Assembly: GCA_016714125.1 (NCBI GenBank)
Contig: JADJNX010000003.1
Coordinates: forward strand, 248,001-312,000
Length of the DNA: 64,000 bases
Direction: 5' to 3'
From: Ignavibacteriales bacterium
GTDB lineage: Bacteria; Bacteroidota; Ignavibacteria; Ignavibacteriales; Ignavibacteriaceae
This document shows positions 39,426 through 49,315 of the stretch, in pieces. The stretch's first letter is position 1. Each line of letters starts with the position of its first letter. A program made the translations under genes and the position numbers. Under the pieces are notes generated by a model. That model saw nothing but the letters and a program-made list of their open reading frames with translations, had not been told where the DNA came from and ran no database searches.

Positions 39426-40820
39426 ATGTTCTTTAAACATATTTATGAACCAGGGCTTGCCCATGCAAGTTACATAGTTGGATGCCAAAAAACAGGCGAA
39501 GCTATTGTTATTGATGCCAAAAGAGATATTGACGACTATCTAAAGATAGCAGAAGCCGAAAAACTAAAAATTACACATATTGCTGAAACACATATTCATG
39601 CCGATTTCCTCGCCGGCTCGCCGGAACTGGCTGAAGTGACAGGCGCAAAACTTTACCTTTCCGATGAGGGCGGTCCTGACTGGCAGTATTCATTTCCCCA
39701 TGTTGGATTAAAAGATGGTGATTCGTTTATGGTGGGAAACCTCAAAATTGAGGTTGTTCACACTCCGGGACATACTCCTGAACACATCTCATTTCTTTTG
39801 ACCGATACTCCTGCATCCCCTCATCCTGTGATGATGTTTACAGGTGATTTTGTTTTTGTTGGAGATGTTGGAAGACCTGATCTTTTAGAAAAAGCTGCGG
39901 GACTAATTGGTACTAAAGAAGTTGGTGCACATCAGATGTTTCATTCACTTAAAAAATTTAAGGCTCTCCCGGATCACATTCAGGTATGGCCAGCTCATGG
40001 CGCCGGCTCAGCTTGTGGAAAAGCTCTTGGAGCCGTTCCAAGCAGTACGGTTGGATATGAGAAACTTGTAAACTGGGCACTACAGATAGATGATGAAGAT
40101 CAATTTGTGACGGCTCTACTTGAGGGACAACCGGAACCACCAAAATATTTTGCGATGATGAAAAGGTTGAATAAAACCGTCAGACCATTGTTAACAACCG
40201 TTCCTTCACCAAAAAAACTTCATACAAGTGAACTTCTTGAAGCAATTACTTCAGGTCTTAGAATCATAGATACACGAAACAAGCTTTCATTTGCCGGTGG
40301 ACATATTCCGGGAAGTATCAACATTCAGGATAATTCTGCTTTTAGTACATGGGCCGGATGGATTCTAAATTATGAAGATCCTTTTATCCTTATCGCTTCC
40401 GAAGGAAGAATTGAGTCGCTGACAAAAGCACTTATCAGAATTGGGCTCGATAATATAAAAGGTTATCTGGCAGATATTGAGGAATTAAGTGAAGTAGGGC
40501 TTGAACTTGAAATATTAAAACAGTTTACGTGCAACGACCTCGAAAAGAACATCGAATCATGTTATATTCTGGATGTAAGAAATGAAACTGAGAGAGAAGT
40601 GGCAAGATTAGACAACTCGCACCACATCTTTGCAGGATACATTACAGAACATGTTGAATCATTGCCTGATGATAAAACGATTGTGGTTCATTGTGCCGGT
40701 GGAGACCGCTCTGCTATTGCCGCAAGTCTCCTGATGTCAATGGGATTTGACAATGTAGCTAATCTTACCGGTGGAATAAATGCCTGGATTCAATCAGGAC
40801 ATAAAGTAATCAATAATTGA
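39426..40820 (+). CDS. persulfide dioxygenase-type MBL-fold protein fused to two rhodanese domains
   Basis: The protein has 464 residues. The N-terminal metallo-beta-lactamase domain has THIHADFLAG (His56, His58, Asp60) and HTPGHTPEH, the ETHE1/PDO iron-site pattern. The first rhodanese-like domain (about 270-350) lacks the active Cys (ILIASEGR). The second (about 370-464) has it in HCAGGDRSA. ETHE1-family enzymes oxidise glutathione persulfide to sulfite. It is the last gene of the TauE-rhodanese-PDO sulfur operon. Confidence 0.9.
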   Translation: MFFKHIYEPGLAHASYIVGCQKTGEAIVIDAKRDIDDYLKIAEAEKLKITHIAETHIHADFLAGSPELAEVTGAKLYLSDEGGPDWQYSFPHVGLKDGDSFMVGNLKIEVVHTPGHTPEHISFLLTDTPASPHPVMMFTGDFVFVGDVGRPDLLEKAAGLIGTKEVGAHQMFHSLKKFKALPDHIQVWPAHGAGSACGKALGAVPSSTVGYEKLVNWALQIDDEDQFVTALLEGQPEPPKYFAMMKRLNKTVRPLLTTVPSPKKLHTSELLEAITSGLRIIDTRNKLSFAGGHIPGSINIQDNSAFSTWAGWILNYEDPFILIASEGRIESLTKALIRIGLDNIKGYLADIEELSEVGLELEILKQFTCNDLEKNIESCYILDVRNETEREVARLDNSHHIFAGYITEHVESLPDDKTIVVHCAGGDRSAIAASLLMSMGFDNVANLTGGINAWIQSGHKVINN

Positions 40821-40824
40821 TGGA

Positions 40825-41399
40825 TTACTTCCTCTGATAGACCACACCAAGATTTAATGGTGACTCGGGTAATTTGGACAGGATAATACCTATCTGAGTA
40901 CCCGGGTTATCATTCCAATCGGCAGTAAAAATCTTATTGCCCGTCAATATTCCGGCTGTCGCCGTTTTTGCATCGTCAGTAATTGAAGAATCTGTGAGTA
41001 TTACTCCATCAACTGATGCTGTTCCCAGTTCTTTAATCATCTGAGTTTTGATATCATTATAGATTTTTACCACTTCTTCAAGCTCTTTTCCTTCAACATC
41101 AAATCTGATGGCTCCCGAAAAAAGTGATCCCGATTCGTCAAAGAAATAAAATACATCGGCTTTTTTTCCATAAACATCTCCGCTAAAAACCAGTGAAGCT
41201 GTATCTCCCCGATTAAAAGCGATTTTTTCAGTTTTCTTTACTTCTTCAATAGTGGTTCCCCACTGTGAATTACGGAACCGGTAACCGGGCTTTGAGTAAC
41301 TGAAGATTTACCCGGTTTATCTACAGGGCTGTCACCACATCCATGCAGAACAAAGGCTAAAATAAGGAGAGTTAGAAGTTTGTATTTATATAATTTCAT
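40825..41399 (-). CDS. lipoprotein of unknown function (one frameshift)
   Basis: The start ATG at 41399 gives MKLYKYKLLTLLILAFVLHGCG with a lipobox (LHGC). After about 50 residues the frame slips near 41265. The next frame (WGTTIEEVKKTEKIAFNRGD...) runs through DVFYFFDESGSLFSG to the stop at 40825. Total is about 190 residues, mostly beta-predicted. No family recognised. It converges on the persulfide dioxygenase gene with 4 bases between stops. Confidence 0.65.
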
Positions 41400-41445
41400 A
41401 TCAATTCCTGATCCGAGAGTTTAATGTTCAAAATAAGTACGTAAT

Positions 41446-42003
41446 TTAAGTAATATTTGCTTTTTGATAACAATTGTTACAGTAAAATCCCCCTTTTATA
41501 TCAATTTCTTCAACACTTGTGCTTGTGTGCATTACACAATCCCAATCGAGACAGTGAACCAAACCGAGGTTGTGCCCCAATTCGTGATAGATTTCTTTCA
41601 GCGTCCTCGAAAAAAGGATGTTGTAGTCCGCTCTTCCAGTATATAACTCTTCATGCAGCCTGAACAAGGATACCACGGACAATTTTCCATTTAACTGAGC
41701 CTCACCATAAACATATTTGAAGACAGGATTAAAAAGATCAACATTCACCAGTGCCATCCTGAAAGCTGTGTTCCCATTGTTATTTATGAGAAGATGTTTA
41801 ATGATATCGGGGGAATAAAACTGGTTCCGTTCCTCATTAAACACCGATTCAATGTCAAAAAGTGACTCATATAATCTGACTTCTAAAGGGAGCCGTGACT
41901 CAATATCTTCTTTAATTGTCTTTAAAAGAATTGAATCGGTGAAACCCAAAAATTCGATTTCAAATACAAGCCTCGCCTTCTTTTTAAAGAATTTGCTAAA
42001 CAA
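41446..42003 (-). CDS. archaemetzincin-family metalloprotease (M54)
   Basis: The protein has 185 residues. The extended zinc motif HELGHNLGLVHC (His140, Glu141, His144, His150) is followed by C-x4-CVM (Cys151, Cys156, Met158) and a C-x2-C pair (Cys175, Cys178). This is the archaemetzincin pattern with a second zinc site. Three scattered residues aside, it is intact and normal in length. It is the third gene of an operon after a sensor kinase and NtrC-type regulator, which is an unusual place. Its substrate is unknown. Confidence 0.9.
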   Translation of the reverse strand: MFSKFFKKKARLVFEIEFLGFTDSILLKTIKEDIESRLPLEVRLYESLFDIESVFNEERNQFYSPDIIKHLLINNNGNTAFRMALVNVDLFNPVFKYVYGEAQLNGKLSVVSLFRLHEELYTGRADYNILFSRTLKEIYHELGHNLGLVHCLDWDCVMHTSTSVEEIDIKGGFYCNNCYQKANIT

Positions 42004-42020
42004 TCGGGAGTTCTCCCTGT

Positions 42021-43354
42021 CTAATCCCTCTCAATATTGTACTTGCTCATCTTATTGTAGAGTGTAACCCGGTCGATCCCAAGTACTTTTGACACTTTTG
42101 AGATATTAAAATTATACTTTTCCAACATTTTAACAATATGTTTTTCTCGATCATGGAGAGTCCCTCTTCCTCATCCGCATGATGTGCATGAATATTAAAT
42201 GGGAGATCTTCAGCTTTTATCTCACCGCTTCTCCTCATCACTACTGCTCTCTCAATTGCATTCTCAAGCTCCCGAACATTCCCGGGCCAACTGTAACCAA
42301 GCAAAAACTCCATGGCATCTTTCGAAATCGACTTGATGTTTCGGTTCATTCCATCAGAAAATTTCTTTAAAAAATATTCTGCGAGGAGGACAATATCATC
42401 TCTCCTGTCACGCAAAGGAGGAATTGTTATACTAAACACATTTAATCTGTAATAGAGCTCCTCACGAAATGTGCCGGCCTTAACCAGTCCCTCTAACAAT
42501 TCATTCGTAGCACAGATAACCCTGAAATTGCTTTTGATCAGGTCGTTACCTCCCACCCTTGTAAATTGTTTTGTTTCGATCACTCTGAGCAGGTCAATTT
42601 GGGTTTTTGCTGAAACAAGCCCGATTTCATCCAGGAAAATGGTGCCATTGTCTGCAAGTTCAAACTTTCCTTTTCTTTTATATTGTGCGCCTGTAAATGC
42701 CCCCCTTTCATGTCCAAACAGTTCACTCTCAAGAAGGGTCTCGGGAAGTGCGCCACAATTCACAGTGATCATCGGGAAGTATTTACGCGAAGAGTTTATA
42801 TGAATCGCTTTGGCGACAAGCTCTTTGCCCGTACCACTTTCACCGTTAATCAAAACGGTAGTATCCGCTCCGGCAACGGTGTTAATCAGCTCATAAATCT
42901 TCCTCATCTCAGGTGATTCACCAATCAGGTTGTCAGGTTTAATGAGGTCTTCGATTCTTTCTTTAAGTTTTCGATTTTCATTAACAAGTTCCCTGTCCTT
43001 AAGTGCTTTATGGATAAGGTGTGTAAGTTCATCAGGATCAACGGGTTTTGTTACATAATCGTAAGCACCCTCTTTTAATGCCTGTATGGCAGTTGTTACC
43101 GACGCAAAAGCCGTTATCATAATTATTGTCGCATTAGGATCGATATGCATGATTTTACCCAGCAGTTCCAATCCACTCATTCCGGGCATTTTGATGTCCA
43201 ATAATATGATATCGTACCGGTCAACCTCAAAAACCTTTAATGCTTCTTCCCCACTGTCAACTGGGGTTACTTCAAATCCCTCTTCGAGGAACCAGTGGTA
43301 AAGAGATTCTCTGAATATTTTTTCATCATCAACTACTAATATTTTCTTCATCAT
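42021..43354 (-). CDS. NtrC-family sigma54-dependent response regulator (C-terminal frameshift)
   Basis: Receiver domain (ILVVDDEKIF, phospho-Asp in IILLDIKMPG), AAA+ domain (Walker A GESGTGKE, sigma54-contact GAFTGA, Walker B TIFLDEIG) and a Fis-type helix-turn-helix. The last part is out of frame. A slip near 42150 restores HIVKMLEKYNFNISKVSKVL and GIDRVTLYNKMSKYNIERD, stopping at 42021. Full length is about 444 residues. Its start overlaps the kinase stop (TAATG). It should activate sigma54 promoters in response to the heme-motif kinase. Confidence 0.9.
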
Positions 43355-44934
43355 TATTTTACTCTTGGTAAGGTAATTAAAATTGTTGTGCCACTTGGGG
43401 AAGTTTTTTCAACTTCTACATTTCCCTCATGGCCGTGAATAATTCCATAAACAACTGATAGTCCAAGGCCTGTCCCTCTGACTGCCTCCTTTGTGGAATA
43501 GAAAGGTTCAAAAATGTGAGGCAGGTCCTTTTCAGCGATTCCACACCCCTGATCCTTCACTCGAATATATATAAGATCATCGATTATCTCAACCTTTATC
43601 CTTATGTCTCCTCCTCCGTTCATTGCTTCTATTGCATTGATGAGGAGCGAAAGGATAACCTGCTGAATTTTCTGTGGATTTCCATTAACGATTACCGGCT
43701 CTGCAGGAATCTCTTTAATCAATCTGATTCGGTTGATTTCAAGGTGATGATTTATCAACATTTCCGATTTTGTAATAATTTCTGCAAGATTTGCGTAAAG
43801 ATACTGCTCATCGCCACGATGTGAAAAGAGAAGCAGATCTTTTACGATTCCCCCACACCTCTCTGATTCCTCAGCAATAAGTGAAAGGTATTTTATGATA
43901 TCCTCATACTCATTTTCATTTTGTATCTTTTTAAGTTTTTTAATGATCAGCCGGGAATAGTTAAGAATCCCCGCAAGCGGATTATTTAACTCGTGAGCCA
44001 CGGTGGCAGAAAGTTTACCAAGTGATGCAAGTTTCTCAACTTGTATTATGCCTGCATACACATTTTTAAGTTCCTCGGTCTTTTCCTCGATTTTGCTGTT
44101 TAGTGTTAAATTCCACTCTTTAATCTCTTTATAAGCACTATCAAGTTTCATTGACATTTCATTAAATTGTGCTGCCATCTCACCAAACTCATCATTACTG
44201 CTCAACTTGATTCTGTAGTTGAGATTCCCTCCGGCAATTTGTCCGATACCTTTTGTAATTTTTTTGATTGGACTTACAACAAGAAATGTAACAAAGAGCC
44301 CGGTAACAATCGCTATTAGTATTGTCCCTATCAGAGAGTTTCGAATAACTGTCTCAACATTGCTGTCAACAATCTCATCAATATTGTTTAATGACATCTT
44401 AACTTCAAGAATCCCGAGAATTTTTGCATTGTGTTGATCGGTGTGGCATCCCGATGTGGAACAATCTTTTTCATTCTCAATCGGATTCAGCATGAGCATA
44501 TACTTATCTGCTCCCTCAGTAACGATTCGCCTTCTATCAACCAGTGAAAGTTTCTCGAGGGGTCGCTGGTCTGTTGAGTGACACGGGGAGCAAATTCCCG
44601 ATTCGATCTCGACACTCTCTTTCAGATACTTCTTTTCTCCTGCGAACCTGACAAACCCCTCTTTATCATAAAGTTTGATCGAAATAATACCATCTTTTTT
44701 TTCAAGATTTTTGAATATTTCGTTCACATGTTCCTTGGAATTAAGGATCATGCTGTATCGGGTGGAGTTTTTAATTAGTTCACTGAGATTATAGGCATTA
44801 GTAGAGAGGGATTCTATCATATCCTCCCGTAATTTTGAGGTAGTCAGGAGTGTCTGAATGATAAGCAGTATTACCAAAATTGAACTTGTGGTAAATACTA
44901 ATTTAAAGCTTAAACTGCCGGTAAATTTTTTCAT
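43354..44934 (-). CDS. membrane sensor histidine kinase with periplasmic heme-c motifs
   Basis: The protein has 526 residues. Transmembrane helix (about 9-30); periplasmic sensor domain (31-200) with CSPCH (Cys115, Cys118, His119) and a second C-x4-CH (Cys158, Cys163, His164), the heme-c attachment pattern; second helix (200-221); HAMP; HisKA (VAHELNNPLAGILNYSR); HATPase (SLLINAIEAMNGGG, DQGCGIAEKD, GTGLGLSVV). It probably senses redox state or a gas through covalently bound heme. Its operon diverges from the multiheme cytochrome operon, its likely target. Confidence 0.85.
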   Translation of the reverse strand: MKKFTGSLSFKLVFTTSSILVILLIIQTLLTTSKLREDMIESLSTNAYNLSELIKNSTRYSMILNSKEHVNEIFKNLEKKDGIISIKLYDKEGFVRFAGEKKYLKESVEIESGICSPCHSTDQRPLEKLSLVDRRRIVTEGADKYMLMLNPIENEKDCSTSGCHTDQHNAKILGILEVKMSLNNIDEIVDSNVETVIRNSLIGTILIAIVTGLFVTFLVVSPIKKITKGIGQIAGGNLNYRIKLSSNDEFGEMAAQFNEMSMKLDSAYKEIKEWNLTLNSKIEEKTEELKNVYAGIIQVEKLASLGKLSATVAHELNNPLAGILNYSRLIIKKLKKIQNENEYEDIIKYLSLIAEESERCGGIVKDLLLFSHRGDEQYLYANLAEIITKSEMLINHHLEINRIRLIKEIPAEPVIVNGNPQKIQQVILSLLINAIEAMNGGGDIRIKVEIIDDLIYIRVKDQGCGIAEKDLPHIFEPFYSTKEAVRGTGLGLSVVYGIIHGHEGNVEVEKTSPSGTTILITLPRVK

Positions 44935-45129
44935 GATGAGTCCGGTATAAAAAAATCATTTCTTACGATTTAATTATAATAATTAGTTATATTAAACCAA
45001 TGAAAAATTGACAATTTTGGCCACTTTTAAAAATTATTTTTTGATTTTAAAGATTTAATTTGCGAGTGTCTCAAAAATAGCTTAATTTTTAGTATGTCAT
45101 AATAGTAATAATTATATTGGTTCTATATT

Positions 45130-46392
45130 ATGCGATTAATTTCTACCATATTCGTTGTATTGTCACTATCGGTTCCATTGTTGAGCCAGAACCTGAACGG
45201 CAGGATTAGTTCATCTCTCTATATGTTTGAGAGAGCCGACTCACCTGTATCGTCCAGCGTCGATGCCAGAGGTTACCACTCGGCTATCCTGAACTTAAAC
45301 TATGAAAAGTTTTCGTTGCGGAGTTATTTAAATTACGAAAATTATTTCAATCAAGCCACCGACTCGAGAATGAGAGTTTATAATCTCTATTTCGAAGCTC
45401 GTAAACTTTTTGGCGTAGCAACAGTGAAACTTGGCAGGCAGCCGGTTGTCACCACGATTGCCGGCGGAATTTTTGATGGTATTTCTGTAAATGCAGGTTA
45501 CAAGATGTTTACTCTTGACGCTTATTACGGCGGTAATGTCCCCGCATATCAGAAATTTGAAATAACTGATTCCTGGAAAGATGATTATCTTTTGGGCGGC
45601 GAATTAAAGGCGCAGATAATCCCTGAACTTCTTATTGGAGTTGGAGGGTTTGTTAAAAACTTTAAGCCAAGATCCTATACGGCCACAAGGCTGGATGAGG
45701 CGTTTAACCCCATTTCAGTGCTCATTACTGAGAAATCGAATCAATACAAATTCCTTCAGGGAAGATTCTCCTATGATCATGGCAGTGCTTTCCAGTTTAA
45801 TGGAAGATACGAATATGATTTAAATTATATGAAGACCTCGAGAATTGAATTTGACGGAATTTCAAGCCCGGTTAAAAATTGGCATTTTAATGTCTATTTT
45901 AATTATCTGGCTCCAAGAATCCGCTATAACTCTATCTTCTCGGTTTTCGATTATGCCAACACAACTGAAATTGAAGTTGGTGCCGGATACGATCTTACAA
46001 AACACATTACCTTAAATGGTAGAGTGGGTGTGGTAAGTTATCAAGGCGACAATGCTTCAAGATTCACAGTTTCTGCAAATACATCGTTTGGCTCATTGAG
46101 CTATCGAAAAAGTCTTGGTTACGCTGGTGAACAAGACAATATTTCGCTTTATCTCGCAAAGTCATTGTTTGATGGCTTGATAACGCCTTCTGCAGGAATT
46201 GCCTATACCAGTTATAAACTCTCTAAAGATGCAGAGACCAACAATTTGACAACTGTAATGGCTGGCTTAAATATTAGAGCAATCCGGTGGTTGTCATTCG
46301 ATCTTCAGGCTCAATACCTGAACAACAAAATTTACAAGAACGATCTCAGAATGTTCTTCAAAGCTAATTACTGGTTTAACACAATTTTTTAG
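45130..46392 (+). CDS. outer-membrane beta-barrel protein next to multiheme cytochromes
   Basis: The protein has 420 residues with a signal peptide (MRLISTIFVVLSLSVPLLSQ). Alternating strand pattern throughout, ending in FFKANYWFNTIF with a terminal Phe. No named porin family is clear. It lies 4 bases before the first multiheme cytochrome, so it may form a conduit or anchor for electron transfer through the outer membrane. At 420 residues it is clearly shorter than MtrB/PioB barrels. Confidence 0.7.
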   Translation: MRLISTIFVVLSLSVPLLSQNLNGRISSSLYMFERADSPVSSSVDARGYHSAILNLNYEKFSLRSYLNYENYFNQATDSRMRVYNLYFEARKLFGVATVKLGRQPVVTTIAGGIFDGISVNAGYKMFTLDAYYGGNVPAYQKFEITDSWKDDYLLGGELKAQIIPELLIGVGGFVKNFKPRSYTATRLDEAFNPISVLITEKSNQYKFLQGRFSYDHGSAFQFNGRYEYDLNYMKTSRIEFDGISSPVKNWHFNVYFNYLAPRIRYNSIFSVFDYANTTEIEVGAGYDLTKHITLNGRVGVVSYQGDNASRFTVSANTSFGSLSYRKSLGYAGEQDNISLYLAKSLFDGLITPSAGIAYTSYKLSKDAETNNLTTVMAGLNIRAIRWLSFDLQAQYLNNKIYKNDLRMFFKANYWFNTIF

Positions 46393-46396
46393 ATAG

Positions 46397-47621
46397 ATGG
46401 CTATGAAAACAAAACACATTTACTTAAGTCTGACGATCCTTGTAGTTGCGTTTCTGGCATTTTCGGCTTTTACTTCAAGAAGCCACATTAATTCCGGAAC
46501 GACTACCAAGGTAATCAAATTTTCTCATGAGCAACATAACGCTGTTATGCCTTGTGAAGATTGTCATAATGGTGTCACAGAAGCTAATTCACTTAATGCG
46601 AGACTCCTCCCAACTAAAGCTGTTTGGCAGGATGTCACGATGTTGAAGATTCCGATCTCTGCTCCACCTGCCACTTCCCCGACGTTTATGAACCACTTCA
46701 GCAAAAAGAAAGCCGGTTTGATCTTTAACCATGCTTTTCATATAAAAAATGCTCCTTTGGCTCTCAGAATGGCGACAAATGTTTAAGCTGCCATAAAGAT
46801 ATCAATCTCTCAAGCGAAATTCAAGTGAGAGGGATGTTTAATCCAACCATGGAAACATGTTGGACATGTCATGCCGAGACCAAACTTGCAACCAATGCCT
46901 GTGAAGCCTGTCATATTTCAACCGCAAATCTTATGCCTGAAACACACAGATTAACTGAGTTTTCAACAAGACATAAATTTGCTGCAATGGCACCGGGTGC
47001 CAACTGTATGATGTGCCACGATAACAATACCTGTCAGGAGTGTCATGTTGCCAATTCAGTTATGACTGAAGGAAACACCAAAGATAATCATTACAGACCG
47101 GGCGAAGGAAGTAATTCAGTTGATGGTGCAAAGGTTCAAAAACTCTCAAGAGTTCATGATCTCAACTTCCGATACACACATGGAATCGATTTTAAAGGAA
47201 AAGCATCCGACTGTCAAACATGTCATCAAACAGAAACTTTCTGTTCTACCTGCCACAGTCAACAGGGCGGTGATTACGCTTCTGCAGGCTTTGTTCCCAA
47301 CTCCCACACAAAAACCAATTTTGTTACAATCGGAATCGGTTCAGGTGGTGGTGAACATGCACTAATGGCAAAAAGAGACCTTGGAAGTTGCGCTTCCTGT
47401 CATGATGCTGCCGGAGCAGATCCTGTTTGCGTACAGTGTCATAATGATGCTGATGGCATAAAAGGAACCAACCCAAAACTCACCTCGCCGGATTTATGAG
47501 AAGTGAGAACGGCGACTGGCACAGTGACATGAGTGCCGTCTGCTACAACTGTCACACTGATGCAAACGCGAAACCAAACGGTATTACCGGTATTGGCTTC
47601 TGCGGTTATTGCCATAAATGA
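46397..47621 (+). CDS. multiheme c-type cytochrome (about 12-14 hemes, frame-disrupted)
   Basis: Signal anchor (MKTKHIYLSLTILVVAFLAF; the inner ATG at 46403 may be the true start). CXXCH motifs, in order: CEDCH, then in the shifted part CAGCH and CSTCH, then CLSCH, CWTCH, CEACH, CMMCH, CQECH, CQTCH, CSTCH, CASCH, CVQCH, CYNCH, CGYCH. Four one-base slips (about 46627, 46720, 46755 and 47481) split the gene. The cysteine spacing resumes each time, so it is probably intact in the organism. Likely periplasmic or surface electron carrier. It ends overlapping the region before the next cytochrome. Confidence 0.85.
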
Positions 47622-47632
47622 TTGACGAGGTT

Positions 47633-48472
47633 ATGAAAATGAAAAAACTATATTTTTATTCTGTTCTGCTAACGGTTTCCATGGCTTTCCTTTGGGCAGG
47701 CTGTAGCGAGATTAAGGAAAATATCCCGGTCGCTACTTCATCCAATGTCCACGGTGAAGGTATCGTTAAAAGAGGTGCACCTGATCACCATTCAGTTCTG
47801 ATTAAAAATCAGAAATATGATATGAAACCTTGTACAGTTTGCCACGCAAGCGATTACAAAGGCGGGATTATTGGAGCCAATGCATCCTGTGTTGGTTGCC
47901 ATACACAACCTAAAGGACCTGAAGCATGCAACACATGCCACGGAAGTTACAGGACTCCGTCAATAATCGCTCCAACAGCCAATGGCGCACATAATGTTCA
48001 TCTTTATGCCAATGTAGTTGGTAAAAAAGTAAATTGTGTTGAATGCCATACTGTTCCAGCTACTTATTACGCTGCCGGTCATATCGATAACCCTAATGAT
48101 CCGGCTGAAATAGTGTTTGGTGGAACCCTGGCAAAAAAAGCGACCAATGGTGGCGCTATTGTTCCTGTCCCGACCTATTCAACTGCAAATGGATGCGCCA
48201 ATACATATTGCCACGGAACCTTTAAAAATGGTAACCTGACAAATACTGTTAAGTGGACTGACAAGATCAATTGTGGAAGTTGCCATGGCGATCCTGTTAC
48301 CGGTAATCCATTACCAAAAGGAACTCATTTACAAGGAGCATTCTTCAACAATTGCGCAACATGCCACAACACCGGCAAATTTGATGCAGTTAATGTAAAA
48401 TGGACAATTGATTCACTTCACTTACATATCGATGGTAAATTAAGATCCTTTGGAACTGACAAAGACTATTGA
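47633..48472 (+). CDS. multiheme cytochrome lipoprotein (CxxxxCH...CXXCH type)
   Basis: About 280 residues. The start at 47633 (ATGAAAATG) is preferred because GAGG lies just before it. Lipobox LWAGC. Heme motifs: CTVCH, CVGCH, CNTCH, CVECH, a wide CANTYCH (C-x4-CH), CGSCH and CATCH, so six to seven hemes. The C-x4-CH followed by CXXCH pair is the domain known from Geobacter surface cytochromes. Probably anchored in the outer membrane and partnered with the upstream cytochrome and barrel. Frame intact. Confidence 0.9.
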   Translation: MKMKKLYFYSVLLTVSMAFLWAGCSEIKENIPVATSSNVHGEGIVKRGAPDHHSVLIKNQKYDMKPCTVCHASDYKGGIIGANASCVGCHTQPKGPEACNTCHGSYRTPSIIAPTANGAHNVHLYANVVGKKVNCVECHTVPATYYAAGHIDNPNDPAEIVFGGTLAKKATNGGAIVPVPTYSTANGCANTYCHGTFKNGNLTNTVKWTDKINCGSCHGDPVTGNPLPKGTHLQGAFFNNCATCHNTGKFDAVNVKWTIDSLHLHIDGKLRSFGTDKDY

Positions 48473-48496
48473 TAATATCTGATTAAAAGCAAAAAA

Positions 48497-48527
48497 GGCT
48501 GTCTCACACGAGGCAGCCTTTTTTTTT
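48497..48527 (+). terminator. Rho-independent terminator of the cytochrome operon
   Basis: Stem GGCTGTCTC/GAGGCAGCC with ACAC loop, followed by nine T residues; six A residues precede it, so it can also act for the lolD operon on the other strand. Confidence 0.85.
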
Positions 48528-48565
48528 AAGTTGCAAGTTTTTAATACCGTGAATAAATGGTACAG

Positions 48566-49261
48566 TTAATTTTTAGGAGAATTATCCTTAACTACCCTGC
48601 CATCAGCCATTTCAATAAGAATATCACCAATCGCCATCAACTCTTTGTTGTGAGTTACAATTACAAAAGTTTTTCCGAAGTTGTCCCGCAGTTCAATAAA
48701 CAAGTCATTAATTGAAGTGGCATTTGCTGAATCAAGATTTCCTGTTGGTTCATCAGCGAGTATAACTTGCGGATCATTCCCAAGTGCTCTTGCCAAAGCT
48801 GCTCTTTGTTGCTCCCCACCTGAGAGCTCGGCAGGTTTGTGGTCTTTTCGCTTTTCAAGGCCTGTAATTTTCATCAACTCAAGTGCACGGTCAAAGGCTT
48901 CCTTTTTTGATTTACCTGCAATTAGCAGTGGGATTGCTGCATTTTCGAGGGCTGTGAATTCTGGCAACAAATGATGAAATTGGAAGACAAATCCGATATT
49001 CTTGTTTCTGAAATGTGAAAGTTTTTTCTGACTTAATGCAAATATGTCGCTCCCCAGTATTTCAACACGACCCGAATCGGGTTTATCAAGCCCACTAATA
49101 ATATGAAGAAGTGTACTCTTCCCCGCCCCACTGGGACCCACGATAACGGAGATTTTACCTCCGATAATTGAAATGTCAACTCCCTTAAGGACCTCAAGAG
49201 AGTTATGCTTAGAAACTTTATACGATTTTGTTAAACCGCTTCCGGTGATAATGTTGTTCAT
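48566..49261 (-). CDS. lolD: lipoprotein-releasing ABC transporter ATP-binding protein
   Basis: The protein has 231 residues. Walker A VGPSGAGKSTLLHI, Q-loop FQFHHLLPEFTALEN (typical of the LolD/MacB group), signature LSGGEQQRAALARAL, Walker B VILADEPTGNLD and switch His in VTHNKE. It powers extraction of lipoproteins from the inner membrane. It follows two LolC/E-like permeases on the same strand. The window encodes many lipoproteins for it. Confidence 0.9.
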   Translation of the reverse strand: MNNIITGSGLTKSYKVSKHNSLEVLKGVDISIIGGKISVIVGPSGAGKSTLLHIISGLDKPDSGRVEILGSDIFALSQKKLSHFRNKNIGFVFQFHHLLPEFTALENAAIPLLIAGKSKKEAFDRALELMKITGLEKRKDHKPAELSGGEQQRAALARALGNDPQVILADEPTGNLDSANATSINDLFIELRDNFGKTFVIVTHNKELMAIGDILIEMADGRVVKDNSPKN

Positions 49262-49315
49262 TTTTATCAGTTCTGTTTCAGGTTCTTTAAGTCGATTAAT
49301 GTTGTTTGTATCATA

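Noticed and set aside
44935..45129. Sigma54 promoter for the cytochrome operon
   Set aside because: No GG-N10-GC element is present on either strand in this gap, although an NtrC-type regulator is next door.
45130..46392. MtrB/PioB barrel
   Set aside because: Only 420 residues and no CXXC motif near the N-terminus; called a barrel only.
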